Assembly: GCA_039962225.1 (NCBI GenBank)
Contig: JAMPKV010000007.1
Span: forward strand, 303,488 to 367,487
Length of the DNA: 64,000 nt
Direction of reading: 5' to 3'
From: Microcoleus sp. AS-A8
GTDB taxonomy: Bacteria; Cyanobacteriota; Cyanobacteriia; Cyanobacteriales; Coleofasciculaceae
The notes below the pieces were generated by a model. The model worked only from the letters and a program-made list of their open reading frames with translations, had not been told where the DNA came from and did no database searches. The first letter of the stretch is position 1; each line of letters starts with the position of its first letter. This document shows, in pieces, positions 53,946 to 63,866 of this stretch. Both the position numbers and the translations under genes were made by a program.

Positions 53946-54515
53946 CTAATCGAGTTCACGTCGTCCTTCTAAGGCTCGTGCTAACGTGACCTCGTCAGCA
54001 TACTCTAAATCGCCGCCTACAGGTAGACCAAAAGCAATCCGAGTTACCTTGGTAAACGGCTTCAGGAGGTGACCGACATAGAGCGTGGTTGTCTCACCTT
54101 CCACACTCGGACTAATGGCTAAAATGACTTCTTTGATACCCCTCTGGCTGACTCGCCGCACCAATTGCTGAATATGTAGCTGATCGGGGCCAATTCCCTC
54201 CATGGGTGAGATGACGCCGCCGAGGACGTGATATTTACCAGCATATTCCCGCGTTTTTTCCAGAGCAATCACATCACGGGAGTCAGCGACGACACAGATA
54301 GTGCTGTTGTCCCGGTTGGCGTTGCGGCAGATTTCGCACGTGGGTTCAGCGGAGAGGTGAAAGCATACCTGGCATAAGCCGACTTGTTTTTTCGCCTCAA
54401 CTAAGGCTTGAGCCAATGCCTGTACTTCTTCCTCTGAGCGCTTGAGGATATGTAAAGCCAGCCGTTGAGCCGTTTTAGGCCCAACTCCGGGCAAGCGTTG
54501 GAGTTGCTCGATCAA
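53946..54515 (-). CDS. recR: Recombination mediator RecR (start codon unclear)
   Basis: A 189-aa form from a TTG at 54515. RecR signatures are all present: the helix-hairpin-helix [17 protein letters not shown], the four-Cys zinc finger [16 protein letters not shown], the Toprim motif [13 protein letters not shown], and [18 protein letters not shown] and GGDLEYAD blocks near the end. It loads RecA with RecO/RecF. Frame-consistent codons upstream of the TTG read VYTRPLAR, which equals the normal RecR N-terminus, but no ATG, GTG or TTG opens that extension before a stop at 54593. So the true start is non-canonical or the sequence has an error. Confidence 0.92.
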   Translation of the reverse strand: MIEQLQRLPGVGPKTAQRLALHILKRSEEEVQALAQALVEAKKQVGLCQVCFHLSAEPTCEICRNANRDNSTICVVADSRDVIALEKTREYAGKYHVLGGVISPMEGIGPDQLHIQQLVRRVSQRGIKEVILAISPSVEGETTTLYVGHLLKPFTKVTRIAFGLPVGGDLEYADEVTLARALEGRRELD

Positions 54516-54692
54516 ACGAGCTAAAGGACGTGTGTAAACCGTTGTCTTGTCTCCCAGTCGAAAGGGTCTATCCCTTATGATGACATCCTGTTACCGAGTG
54601 TGAGCGGCTTTGTCGGTGTCCTTTTAGCGATCGCAGCATTCTTGTTTTCAAGCACCATGATTTATGGAGTTTACTTCATACTTCAGGTAACT

Positions 54693-55622
54693 CTATCTTT
54701 TTGGGGCGACAGTTCTTAATAATTCTCGATACGTCTCATAGGCACGATTGAGCGCGACAGTTCTGTCGTGCGCTTCCTCACTCTTATTGATATCTGGGTG
54801 AAACATTCCTGCCAAGCGCCGATAAGCTTTTTTGACTTCTGCGGGAGTTGCCTCCGGTTTAACACCTAAAACTTCCCACCATTCTCCATCAATTGGAATG
54901 AAGTTGAGTGTTGGGATTTCTTCTTGTTTCTGCGGTTCGGGTTCACAAGTGACTCGAAGATAAAAGCCTGCTCCTGATTCATCGAGTCGGATAAAACACC
55001 CCCCCCATGCCTCAAGATAAGCATGAAGATTTTTGCGGGCTGGGATGTGATTGGGAATACCAGAATCTAGAATTTGCTCAATAAATCGCTTAGCATGTTC
55101 AATGGCTTCGATATGGGTCGGCAAGTTGACGTTGGCTTCGATGTCGGCTGCACTAAACTTACCAGGAATACCCTTAACCTTTGCCCTAGCTTTGAAGCGG
55201 ATAAATTTGTCCAAAACCTGAGGAATCGCTTCAATGACTACACCTCGGTGAAGTTGAGTATAAATTTCTCCCTTTTCCCATAGCCGCCTTGCCTCAGCCG
55301 CAATCCTTCTTTGTTGCTGAGTCCCTTCTCCAACAACTGGAATTCGTTTGTGTAAAGAAACCGCTTGGCGTTGATCGTACAGCCAATATTGAGGAGGCTT
55401 GCCTTCTCTCGGTTGCAAGCACGCCGTTGGATCACCTTTGTCTCTGGGTTTAAGCCCCACCTTACTCAATTGGTCTATAGTTTTGAGATAGGTCGGTATG
55501 TCATTCCACCGTGCGAAGCGGCGGACACCTGGACACGAACTCGTCGGAATACTTCGCCATTTCCAGTGGCAGATTGTACAGCGACACCCGAAATCCGTTT
55601 TAATGAGGTGATGCTTGATCAA
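54693..55622 (-). CDS. J-domain protein with zinc-like N-terminal region
   Basis: A 309-aa protein from a TTG at 55622. The N-terminal region has CRCTIC with a later CPGV and a Trp-rich NDIPTYLKT segment (~15-55), probably metal-binding. The middle (~60-220) is of unknown fold with an Arg/Lys-rich [14 protein letters not shown] part. The C-terminal J-domain (~245-300) has the full HPD motif (MFHPDINKS) and the helix-[10 protein letters not shown], so it can stimulate an Hsp70. It may recruit DnaK to a specific client. Its start overlaps the stop of an upstream 131-aa frame by four bases (TTGA). Confidence 0.78.
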   Translation of the reverse strand: MIKHHLIKTDFGCRCTICHWKWRSIPTSSCPGVRRFARWNDIPTYLKTIDQLSKVGLKPRDKGDPTACLQPREGKPPQYWLYDQRQAVSLHKRIPVVGEGTQQQRRIAAEARRLWEKGEIYTQLHRGVVIEAIPQVLDKFIRFKARAKVKGIPGKFSAADIEANVNLPTHIEAIEHAKRFIEQILDSGIPNHIPARKNLHAYLEAWGGCFIRLDESGAGFYLRVTCEPEPQKQEEIPTLNFIPIDGEWWEVLGVKPEATPAEVKKAYRRLAGMFHPDINKSEEAHDRTVALNRAYETYRELLRTVAPKR

Positions 55623-56014
55623 TGTAGTTCCCCAGCCACGACAACATCAGCATGAGCGTTCTCGAAGTATTCGGCGACACGACGCTCTATCTTAACTACT
55701 ATGGTTGTAATTGTTTGAGCTATCTTGGGTCTAGAGACTAGGTGTTGCTCTTCCAGATCCGTTTGGCTAACGCTAATGATATTGAAACATTTCCTTTTGA
55801 GCGACTTAAATACCCACCCTAACGTATAAGTCCAAACCTTAGGGAAAAGTATATGCTGGAGTGACCAAACCTCAAGTCGTTTCTCTAGTAAATGCTCACT
55901 CAACACTTCGGTTTGACCCTTTTGATTTTTTTTTCGGCGTTCGAGTTGACTAGCGGTTTGGACAAAACCACCAGCATTAGCTCTATTATTTCCGATACGT
56001 TCAAGACGTGCCAC
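55619..56014 (-). CDS. Possible small protein ahead of the J-domain gene (uncertain)
   Basis: A 131-aa frame with a GTG start. The protein is basic, helical in the second half ([27 protein letters not shown]) and has no recognised motif. In favour of being real: it ends in a four-base overlap with the J-domain gene (TTGA), typical of coupled operon genes. Against: no ribosome site is clear and the composition is ordinary. Function unknown. Confidence 0.35.
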   Translation of the reverse strand: MARLERIGNNRANAGGFVQTASQLERRKKNQKGQTEVLSEHLLEKRLEVWSLQHILFPKVWTYTLGWVFKSLKRKCFNIISVSQTDLEEQHLVSRPKIAQTITTIVVKIERRVAEYFENAHADVVVAGELH

Positions 56015-56083
56015 CCCCTACCCAACATGAGTGGATTGAGGACTGCAAGGTTGGGAGTGGGTCTGGAAATGAGCGCCCCAGAT

Positions 56084-56120
56084 GACCGGAGTTTCTACGA
56101 GGAGCAGGACTTTAGTGAGG
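56084..56120. repeat. Second copy of the dispersed repeat seen at 14821
   Basis: It contains ACCGGAG, a CTACGAGGAG block and CTTTAGTGAGGA (56109-56120), the latter shared exactly with 14850-14861. It sits in a plus-strand frame (55892-56158) that is therefore probably not a gene. Confidence 0.6.
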
Positions 56121-56260
56121 ATAAAGCGGCAGGAGAAAGCTTTTCGGAATACTCCTAAAAACTGGTGAGAAACTTCTGCCATAATCCACTATGTAGTGCG
56201 ATCGCTACTTTTTGGAGTCAAGATCTCTGTCTTTAACAGACACACTTTACCCTAAGCGAC

Positions 56261-57076
56261 TTATTCTTCAAAAATAGCCCCCCTTTGTTTCAAGTCCAGC
56301 TTCCATTCCTCAGAAAGACCTGAATCTTTGCTAAATCGGGCTTCTTCTACACGACTATTCAACCAAGTTACACCACTCAAATTGGCTAACATTAAACTAG
56401 CCCGATGGAGGTCAGCCTGAGTGAGGTTCGCATTGGTCAGGTTAGCATCACTTAAGTTGGCACTGCTGAAGTTCGCTTCACTCAGATTCGTACTACTAAG
56501 ATTGGCACTACTGACATTCGCCAACGCCAAACTGGCTCGATGAAAATTAGCATGGCTCAAATTGGCATCACTTAAATAAGCACCACTGAGATCGGCACCA
56601 CCGAGACTCGCGGCCTGCAAATCTGCACTACTCAAATCCGTATCGCTCAAGTCAGCACCCCGGAGATAGACTCTACGCAGATTGGCTCCGCTCAAATCCA
56701 CCCCACTGAGGTTGACACCCAGCAGCTTGGCACCTGCAAAATCAACTAACGGATTGAGACCCGCGATTTTGGCTAATTCCAAAAAGTTATCCGTTTCTGC
56801 TGTAATCACGCGCTGAATTACATCTGCTATTTCCGGACATTCTTCGGTTTCACCAGTATCAAGTTCAAATGTTGGATCATCTGTATTCAATGGCTCGGTT
56901 TTTAGCCGTCCTGGATGCTGATCAGAGTGCCACACGACTCGGCTTAGGTAAGGCTTAAGTTTGGATTCGAGCAGAAATAAAACGAGCTTTCTCTCTAACA
57001 CGGCTAGCTGATTCGGGTGAAGAAAGCGATCGCTAGCCCAATATCGTGGGTCTACTGACCAACAGCTTTTGACCAC
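56261..57076 (-). CDS. Pentapeptide-repeat protein
   Basis: About 271 aa from the GTG at 57076. The frame is open to 57250, but that would overlap the divergent dioxygenase gene by ~100 bases. The N-terminal part (~1-95: YWASDRFLHPNQLAVLERKL) has no known domain. From ~125 to ~250 there are about two dozen A(D/N)LXX-type pentapeptide repeats (ANLSG, ADLSD, ANLSS, ANFHR), which fold as a right-handed quadrilateral beta-helix. Cyanobacterial members are of many kinds; some affect DNA gyrase or thylakoid complexes. The exact role is unknown. Confidence 0.85.
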   Translation of the reverse strand: MVKSCWSVDPRYWASDRFLHPNQLAVLERKLVLFLLESKLKPYLSRVVWHSDQHPGRLKTEPLNTDDPTFELDTGETEECPEIADVIQRVITAETDNFLELAKIAGLNPLVDFAGAKLLGVNLSGVDLSGANLRRVYLRGADLSDTDLSSADLQAASLGGADLSGAYLSDANLSHANFHRASLALANVSSANLSSTNLSEANFSSANLSDANLTNANLTQADLHRASLMLANLSGVTWLNSRVEEARFSKDSGLSEEWKLDLKQRGAIFEE

Positions 57077-57147
57077 ACCCGTTGACGCAGCCAGGAATTG
57101 TCCCTTGACATCTGCTCCAAATCTATGCTGCAAACTAAAATCGAGAT

Positions 57148-57951
57148 ATGATGACAACCCGCTACAACAAACAACAAATCGAATCCTTCGCCCAATCGGT
57201 TCTGAAGGATGGCCATTGTGTGTTGCCCCATCACTTCTCAGAGGCGACACTCAATGCTTGGCGTGAGGCTTTTGCGCCTTTGTTAGAGGATCATATCGAG
57301 CGCGAAGGTAAGCTGCTTAATCGAGGTTCAGCCCGCTATTACGTCACTTTGCCCTTCGCTGCTCCCTTTGCCGACCCCAGCATATACGAAGATGAGGATA
57401 TCCTAGCGATCGCTAAGCTATTAGTAGGCGAAGACATGGTGATGTGCCAGCTAGCCACAGACACTCCCTTGTTGGGGTCTGACTATCAAGACGTGCATCG
57501 GGATGCGCCGCCACTGTTCCCTGAAACGGGTATGGAGACGCCGCCATTCCAGCTTGCCGTAAACTTTCCCCTTGTGGATGTAACCCTTGAAAACGGACCC
57601 TTTGAGACTACACGCGGTACGCACATGATGTCAAAAGAAGAAGGACTGCGCCGCCTGGAGTCGGGTGAAATCAAGTTAGAACCCATCACGATGCAACTGG
57701 GCGACGTGATGATTCGCGATGTACGCACTCTGCACCGGGGCACGCCCAATCATACACAAACGCCACGTCCGATGGTTGTAATTGGCTATAGTCGCCGCTG
57801 GCTGTTTCGTCCCGAGGTGTCTATTCACATACCCCGTGCTGCCCTCCTCTCACTCTCCGAACGCGCCCGCCACTTGTTACGCTTCAATCCCATTGTCGAA
57901 TCCCTTGAGGACAAACCAGAGGTTGAAGTTTATCAGTCGTTCGCTTACTAG
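57148..57951 (+). CDS. Phytanoyl-CoA dioxygenase (PhyH)-family protein
   Basis: A 267-aa non-heme Fe(II)/2-oxoglutarate oxygenase-type protein. The iron-binding HxD is in DVHRDAPP (residues ~117-124), and the distal His is in RTLHRGTPNH (~193-202). FETTRGTHMM lies between. An Arg for 2-oxoglutarate binding could be in QTPRPMVVIGYSRRW. The substrate is unknown; the family hydroxylates lipids, halogenates or modifies amino acids and natural products. It starts at a double ATG (57148, 57151), divergent from the pentapeptide gene. Confidence 0.85.
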   Translation: MMTTRYNKQQIESFAQSVLKDGHCVLPHHFSEATLNAWREAFAPLLEDHIEREGKLLNRGSARYYVTLPFAAPFADPSIYEDEDILAIAKLLVGEDMVMCQLATDTPLLGSDYQDVHRDAPPLFPETGMETPPFQLAVNFPLVDVTLENGPFETTRGTHMMSKEEGLRRLESGEIKLEPITMQLGDVMIRDVRTLHRGTPNHTQTPRPMVVIGYSRRWLFRPEVSIHIPRAALLSLSERARHLLRFNPIVESLEDKPEVEVYQSFAY

Positions 57952-57992
57952 GGTCGAAGTCAAGTCGCTTCGCTCCAAGGCAAAATTTTTGC

Positions 57993-58022
57993 AGGGTGGG
58001 CAAGGTATATCTCGCCCACCCT
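57993..58022. repeat. Palindrome, 9-bp stem, after the PhyH-family gene
   Basis: AGGGTGGGC / GCCCACCCT with a 12-base loop (AAGGTATATCTC). It is the first of three palindromes in this convergent gap. There is no T-run. Confidence 0.7.
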
Positions 58023-58031
58023 CCGCTAACG

Positions 58032-58058
58032 GGTGATTATCCGGGAGCGATAATCACC
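58032..58058. repeat. Palindrome, 10-bp stem
   Basis: GGTGATTATC / GATAATCACC, perfect, with a seven-base loop. It lies nine bases after the first palindrome. Confidence 0.7.
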
Positions 58059-58251
58059 TGCTCATTCTCAATAAGCCTGTCAATCACCCGATATCTGTTC
58101 TGAGGTCAATGGGGTAGAAAGCTTGTTTTATCAAACCTTCAGCTTGCTTGTCATCCCTTCCTGGTCTAATGTTTAAGCGATCGCTTTTTTCTCATCACCA
58201 GGAATCGGGAATTATGATATCGTGCCCGGTTTTACCCTTAATAAAAGCATG

Positions 58252-58306
58252 TTTGTAGTGAGCGCTAAAGCGCCCACTCTCAGAGGACTAAAGTCCTCAC
58301 TACAAA
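58252..58306. repeat. Cloverleaf-like 55-bp palindromic element
   Basis: The outer arms TTTGTAGTGAG / CTCACTACAAA (11 bp, perfect) enclose two inner hairpins, GCGCT-AA-AGCGC (58262-58273) and GGACT-AA-AGTCC (58285-58296), so the element can fold as a three-way structure. It resembles interspersed palindromes that occur in many copies in cyanobacterial genomes. It lies 63 bases downstream of the purB stop. Confidence 0.8.
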
Positions 58307-58369
58307 CTCCCACATCGTGTGGCTTTCTTACCAGAATGATCTGACTTTTTCATTCCCTATTCCCATCAG

Positions 58370-59665
58370 TTAAATCCCTAAGCGTTGATAAATCTCATCC
58401 AAGTGCTGTAAATGATGCTGCGGGTCAAAACAAGCCTCAATTTCTGGCGGAGTTAGCTTACTTGTCACTTCAGGGTGTTTAGCAATCAGATCGTGGAAAT
58501 TTCCCTCTGGTTTATTCCAGGCTTCATGAGCACAAGACTGTACAATCCTGTAGGCTTCTTCGCGGGTCGTCCCCTTTTCCACCAAGGTCAATAATACCCT
58601 CTGACTGAATACAACACCCCCGTAAAGATTCATATTCCGCTTCATGTTTTCTGGATAAACCAGCAGCTTCTTCACCAAGTCGGTGATTTCCACAAGCATG
58701 AAGTGAGTCAAAATGCAAGCGTCGGGTAAAATCACCCGTTCCACTGAACTGTGAGAGATATCCCGTTCGTGCCACAGCGCTACATTTTCCAACGCTGCCA
58801 CCGCATGTCCCCGCACAATTCGCGCCATTCCTGTTAGGCGTTCAGAACGGATGGGGTTACGCTTGTGAGGCATTGCCGAGGAACCTTTTTGTCCTTTAGA
58901 GAAGTATTCTTCAACTTCTAGAACATCGGTTTTTTGCAGGTTGCGAATTTCAACCGCAAAACGTTCAATCGTTGCCGTTAAAAGCGCTAATTGTTGCACA
59001 AAATTAGCATGGCGATCGCGCGAGATGACCTGAGTTGAAGCCGTATCGGGTTGCAGCCCCAAATTTTGACAAGCGATCGCTTCCACACGAGGGTCAATAT
59101 TGGCATAAGTTCCCACCGCGCCAGAAATCTTCCCCACCGCAATTTCATGACGCATTTGGCAGAGGCGATCGCGGTTGCGACACACTTCCGCCAACCACCC
59201 CGCCAGCTTAAAGCCAAAGGTGATCGGTTCGGCATGAATGCCATGAGAACGCCCAATCATCACAGTATTGCGATGTTGCTGTGCCTGGTAGCGAATTGCT
59301 TGACCCAGTTTCTCTAGGTGCTCCAAAATAATGTCCAAGCTGGCAACTAGTTGCAGTGCCAGAGCCGTATCCAAGACATCGGAACTCGTCAACCCCAAGT
59401 GGATATAACGCCCCGCATCGCCCACATACTCATTTACATTCGTGAGAAAGGCGATCATGTCATGACGGACTTCTTCCTCAATTTCTAGTATCCGCTTCGG
59501 GTCAAAATTCGCCTTAGCTTTAATCTCCTCCACAGCCGCTTCTGGAATTGCACCCAGTTCAGCTTGTGCTTCACAAACGGCAACCTCAACCTGAAGCCAG
59601 GTTTTGAATTTGTAGGTGTCCGTCCACAATTCGCCCATTTCGGGCAGGGTGTAGCGCTCGATCAA
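58370..59665 (-). CDS. purB: Adenylosuccinate lyase PurB
   Basis: 431 aa from a TTG at 59665, which gives the canonical IERYTLPEMG start; the frame also has a TTG at 59686, adding seven residues, and neither has a clear ribosome site. The fumarase/aspartase superfamily signature GSSAMPHKRNP (about 260-270) is intact, as are TSSDVLDTALALQL and GRSHGIHAEPITFG with its catalytic His. It cleaves SAICAR and adenylosuccinate in purine synthesis. It is transcribed towards the palindrome-rich gap. Confidence 0.95.
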   Translation of the reverse strand: MIERYTLPEMGELWTDTYKFKTWLQVEVAVCEAQAELGAIPEAAVEEIKAKANFDPKRILEIEEEVRHDMIAFLTNVNEYVGDAGRYIHLGLTSSDVLDTALALQLVASLDIILEHLEKLGQAIRYQAQQHRNTVMIGRSHGIHAEPITFGFKLAGWLAEVCRNRDRLCQMRHEIAVGKISGAVGTYANIDPRVEAIACQNLGLQPDTASTQVISRDRHANFVQQLALLTATIERFAVEIRNLQKTDVLEVEEYFSKGQKGSSAMPHKRNPIRSERLTGMARIVRGHAVAALENVALWHERDISHSSVERVILPDACILTHFMLVEITDLVKKLLVYPENMKRNMNLYGGVVFSQRVLLTLVEKGTTREEAYRIVQSCAHEAWNKPEGNFHDLIAKHPEVTSKLTPPEIEACFDPQHHLQHLDEIYQRLGI

Positions 59666-59849
59666 TGCCGGTGTCGTGAAATACAACCGTCATATTGTAC
59701 AACTTGATGTCAGATGGCTTCATCAATCGGCGTTAGATTATGGCCAGAGTTAGTGGCCTGCTCATGCTTGCCGTCATAATTACGAATTATTAAATCCCCA
59801 TCCCAAACGTCATTAGGACTGACGAATTTCTAATAACTAGCTTGGGTGA

Positions 59850-61253
59850 GTGATGCTGGAAGAAGCATTTTTAAGAGCTAGAAGCTTACATACAACCGTC
59901 ATGAGTAGTCCATTCAGTATGCTGATTGCTGGCAAGTTGCTAGCCGTAATCCTCCTAGTGCTAGCTAATGGCTTTTTTGTGGCTGCGGAATTTTCCTTAG
60001 TCGCTTTGCGCCCTAGTCGTGTCGAGCAGCTAGTTGCTGAAGATCATCCCCACGCGGCAGCTTTACAACGTGCTGTGAGCAACCTGGACGCTTATTTAGC
60101 AGCTACCCAGCTTGGCATTACGATGTCTTCCCTAGGCCTGGGCTGGATTGGAGAACCAGCCCTCGCTGTGCTAATCGAGCCAGCGTTCCATCTGCTCCCT
60201 GAACCTTTGGCACTCATTAGTGCCCATGTTCTAGCAGGGGTTGTTGCTTTCACAACGATCACCGCTCTCCACATCGTCTTGGGAGAATTAACTCCTAAGG
60301 GTTTGGCACTCCAGCGGACAGAAGAAACTGCTATTGCTGTAGTCCAGCTCTTAGAAGTTTACCTAGCTATCTTTCGCCCAGCAGTCCACGTCTTGAACAG
60401 TTTAGGAAACTTTGTCTTAAGACTGCTGGGCTTACAACCGGGCAGTGGTGCAGAACTGCTTCATTCTGTTGAAGAACTCAAGTTTTTAGTTGCAGCCAGC
60501 CATGAAGCTGGATTGGTAGGGCAAACCGAACAAAATGTAGTGGAGCGAGTTTTTAGTCTGGGAGAGCGACGGGTCAGTAGTTTTATGAGTCCACGCACTG
60601 AGATGGTTTGGCTGGATATTGATGACCCACTCGAATCAATCCGTCACTTGGTCGTCGAAAGTATTCATTCTTTCTTCCCGGTCGCTCAAGAAAACGTGGA
60701 TAACATATTGGGTATAGTGGAAGCCAAAAAATTTTTAGCCCATAATCCAACTCAACCGATTGAACTACAAGCCTTGTTACATCAACCGTTGTATGTGCCG
60801 GAAAGCATGAGGGCGTTGAAAGTTCTCGACTTGTTCAAGACATCTGGTACCCATCTTGCCGTAGTTGTGGATGAATATGGCGTGACTCAGGGCTTGGTTA
60901 CGCTCAATGACATTGTAGAAGCGATCGTGGGTGACATCCCCTCTCGTGAAGATCTAGCTGACCCTGAAGTCGTGCAACGCGAGGATGGGTCTTGGTTGTT
61001 AGACGGATTGTTAGCGATTGATGAATTTAAGGAAATTTTTCGTCTGCGAAAGTTGTTACCAGGGGCAGGAGTTAGCTATCAAACTTTAGGGGGATTTGTG
61101 ATGAGCCAACTCGGACATATTCCTTCTGTCGGAGAGTATTTTGAGTGGGCTGGACTACGCTTTGAAGTGAGGACTATGAATGGTAACCGAGTTGATAAAG
61201 TCCTAGTGGTGCCTGGGCAGGCAGCTTCTTCGCGTTTGAGGAACCGAACTTAA
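59850..61253 (+). CDS. Hemolysin/CNNM-CorC family membrane protein
   Basis: A 467-aa membrane protein with a DUF21 (CNNM) transmembrane domain of about four helices (residues ~25-200; first LLAVILLVLANGFFVAAEFSLVAL). A tandem CBS pair follows (~230-355; SFMSPRTEMVWLDI and VDEYGVTQGLVTLNDIVEAIVGDI), then a CorC/HlyC C-terminal domain (~370-455; VGEYFEWAGLRFEV). Proteins of this layout handle divalent cations such as Mg or Co. The start is the GTG at 59850 or the ATG at 59853; a later MSSPFSM start is possible. Lone gene. Confidence 0.9.
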   Translation: MMLEEAFLRARSLHTTVMSSPFSMLIAGKLLAVILLVLANGFFVAAEFSLVALRPSRVEQLVAEDHPHAAALQRAVSNLDAYLAATQLGITMSSLGLGWIGEPALAVLIEPAFHLLPEPLALISAHVLAGVVAFTTITALHIVLGELTPKGLALQRTEETAIAVVQLLEVYLAIFRPAVHVLNSLGNFVLRLLGLQPGSGAELLHSVEELKFLVAASHEAGLVGQTEQNVVERVFSLGERRVSSFMSPRTEMVWLDIDDPLESIRHLVVESIHSFFPVAQENVDNILGIVEAKKFLAHNPTQPIELQALLHQPLYVPESMRALKVLDLFKTSGTHLAVVVDEYGVTQGLVTLNDIVEAIVGDIPSREDLADPEVVQREDGSWLLDGLLAIDEFKEIFRLRKLLPGAGVSYQTLGGFVMSQLGHIPSVGEYFEWAGLRFEVRTMNGNRVDKVLVVPGQAASSRLRNRT

Positions 61254-61406
61254 CAGGGTATTTCTCTCTCTGGAGGTTAGAACCAGCCTAGGGATACTTG
61301 AACTGCCATTCTTAGTATCTATTGCTCAAGAAAACATAGAACGGATCAATTTTGAGGCGGTTGGTCGGAGAGATACACTGGCAACAGTACTTATACCTAA
61401 TCTTGC

Positions 61407-61781
61407 ATGTTTGACTTCAACACTCTTTCTGAATTTTCACGAACCAACTGTATTGCCATCTGTACATTTTTGGTTCCTGCCAACTTGCTCTTGACCTTGC
61501 GGACGATGATATCCACCGGACTTCGCCGCCCTCAGCCTCAGGTGCGACAAGCGGCTGTGCTTGCCTGCCTCCCGGCGTTGGTGATGGTATTTCATGTGTT
61601 CACTTGGTGGATGATTGGGGTGGTCATGGCTCCTACCTTTATCCTGTTAGCGCTGGCTAGTACCTGCTTGAGTATCAATTTTTGGGCGATCGCTCATCCC
61701 CAAAGTATGGCTCACTTCCTCAGAGCCTTAGTTTTGCGGGTTTTGAGCTGGGTGCATCGTTCAGACGTTGAACTTCCCTAG
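61407..61781 (+). CDS. Small hypothetical membrane protein
   Basis: A 124-aa protein with two or three hydrophobic stretches (about 15-35, 47-70 and 72-92: AVLACLPALVMVFHVFTWWM, VVMAPTFILLALASTCLSINFWAI). It has a basic C-terminal end. No domain is recognised. It starts 153 bases after the CNNM-type gene on the same strand, so a shared transcript is possible. Function unknown. Confidence 0.6.
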   Translation: MFDFNTLSEFSRTNCIAICTFLVPANLLLTLRTMISTGLRRPQPQVRQAAVLACLPALVMVFHVFTWWMIGVVMAPTFILLALASTCLSINFWAIAHPQSMAHFLRALVLRVLSWVHRSDVELP

Positions 61782-61801
61782 TTAAACGTTCTAATTCACA
61801 T

Positions 61802-63334
61802 TTATTGCATTCTGTCAATAGTACGGTACTGAATGGCTTCAGCAACGTGCTGAGGTTTGAGAACTTCATCACCTGCTAAGTCAGCAATGGTACGGGCTAC
61901 TTTAAGAATGCGATCGCTTGCCCGTGCTGATAACCCTAGCTTGCGAATTGCGCCCTCTAGTAAGTTGCGAGAGGTATCATCCAACGGGCACCAGTAGCGT
62001 AGATGATGACTCTGCATTTGGGCATTGCAACGAATGGCTGCATCTGCTGTTTTGAAACGGTGATGGGCGCGATCGCGTGCCGCCTGTACTCGTTCCCGTA
62101 CAGGTGCCGACTCCTCCCCCGTGGGTTGTCGCGTAATCTCCTCCGGCTTCAATCGATTCACCGCCACTTGTAAATCGATCCGATCCATCAACGGCCCCGA
62201 AAGCTTTGCCCAGTATTGTTCCCTAGCTCTTGGCGAACAGGTACAAGCTTGGATGGTATCCCCGAAGTAGCCACAAGGACAGGGATTTGTACTCGCCACC
62301 AGGGTAAATTGAGCGGGAAACATCACCGATTGACGAGTGCGGGAAATGGTAACACAGCCATCTTCTAACGGTTGACGCAGGAATTCCAACACATCGCGTT
62401 TAAATTCAGTGAGTTCATCCAAAAACAGCACCCCTCGGTGAGCCAGAGAGATTTCCCCAGGACGCGGAAAGCTACCACCGCCCACGAGGGAGGGGCCAGA
62501 GGCGGAGTGATGAGGACTGCGATAAGGGCGATCGCTGACCAATGTTCCTTTATTTCTCAGCAACCCCGCAACAGAGTGGATTTGCGTCACCTCTAAGGCT
62601 TCGTCAAAGCTGAGTGGGGGCAGGATCGCCGGTAACCGTCGCGCCAGCATGGTTTTCCCACTCCCTGGAGGCCCAACAAAGATTAAATTATGTCCCCCAG
62701 CCGCCGCAATTTCTAAGGCTCTACGAGCATGAGCCTGACCTTTTACATCTTTTAAGTCTGGCCCCGTTGAGCGAGAGGTTCGCAACGCCTGCAACCCATC
62801 CATCTGTACAGGTGAGTAACGCTCTGGCTCATTTAAAAAGTCAGCAACTTGCGCCAAATTCTTGAACCCGTAGACCGCTAATCCCTGTACGACTGCTGCC
62901 TCCCGTGCATTATCTGCCGGAACTACCAAACCCGAAATTTCCAGTCGCTTAGCCGCCGCCGCAATGGGTAATACACCCGCAACGGGTCGCAGATTCCCAT
63001 CTAGAGAAACTTCTCCTAAAAACAGATAATCGCCCAACAATTCGGCACTTACCTGCTCTGACGCCGCCATAATGCCCACACTAATGGGTAAATCAAAGCT
63101 TGGCCCTTCTTTACGCAAGTCAGCCGGTGTTAGGTTCACCACAATCTTCCGCATGGGAAAGGCAAAACCCGCATTCTTTAGTGCCGCCTTGACTCTTTCT
63201 CGTGATTCTTGAACGGCAGTATCGGGTAAACCAACTACGACAATTCCCGGTAACCCACCGGACACATCCACTTCTACCCCCACCTTGACAGCATCGATTC
63301 CCACGATAGAAGCACTCCAAACTCTAGCTAGCAT
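61802..63334 (-). CDS. comM: ComM/YifB-family Mg-chelatase-like AAA+ ATPase
   Basis: A 510-aa protein. An N-terminal ChlI-like region (residues ~1-165; VEVDVSGGLPGIVVVGLPDTAVQESRERV) precedes an AAA+ core with Walker A VGPPGSGKTMLARRLP (~220-235), Walker B RGVLFLDELTEF, a zinc-type Cys cluster (NPCPCGYFGD..QACTCS, ~347-367) and a C-terminal helical domain (RASDRILKVARTIADLA). It matches ComM/YifB, which helps DNA branch migration in natural transformation. A competence role in this organism is an inference. Confidence 0.92.
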   Translation of the reverse strand: MLARVWSASIVGIDAVKVGVEVDVSGGLPGIVVVGLPDTAVQESRERVKAALKNAGFAFPMRKIVVNLTPADLRKEGPSFDLPISVGIMAASEQVSAELLGDYLFLGEVSLDGNLRPVAGVLPIAAAAKRLEISGLVVPADNAREAAVVQGLAVYGFKNLAQVADFLNEPERYSPVQMDGLQALRTSRSTGPDLKDVKGQAHARRALEIAAAGGHNLIFVGPPGSGKTMLARRLPAILPPLSFDEALEVTQIHSVAGLLRNKGTLVSDRPYRSPHHSASGPSLVGGGSFPRPGEISLAHRGVLFLDELTEFKRDVLEFLRQPLEDGCVTISRTRQSVMFPAQFTLVASTNPCPCGYFGDTIQACTCSPRAREQYWAKLSGPLMDRIDLQVAVNRLKPEEITRQPTGEESAPVRERVQAARDRAHHRFKTADAAIRCNAQMQSHHLRYWCPLDDTSRNLLEGAIRKLGLSARASDRILKVARTIADLAGDEVLKPQHVAEAIQYRTIDRMQ

Positions 63335-63468
63335 CTCAATTCCCCTGACACTTAAGCGCGAGTATAGGGCTTGCCCTCTGGGTTCCTAAACCGGGAAATT
63401 ACTGGAGTTAGTTTCGTTCCAGGACGGTGATTACGTAAAATTGCTAGCAGTCTGAGCCGCTTTCATAA

Positions 63469-63831
<363 letters not shown>

Positions 63832-63866
63832 CACGGCTTAGGGATTCTAAAAAAAGTTTGAAGAAC

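Noticed and set aside
55892..56158. 88-aa plus-strand frame
   Set aside because: Contains the dispersed repeat at 56084-56120 and has no recognised protein features.
56261..57250. Pentapeptide gene starting at 57250
   Set aside because: It would overlap the divergent PhyH-family gene by about 100 bases; the GTG at 57076 is preferred.
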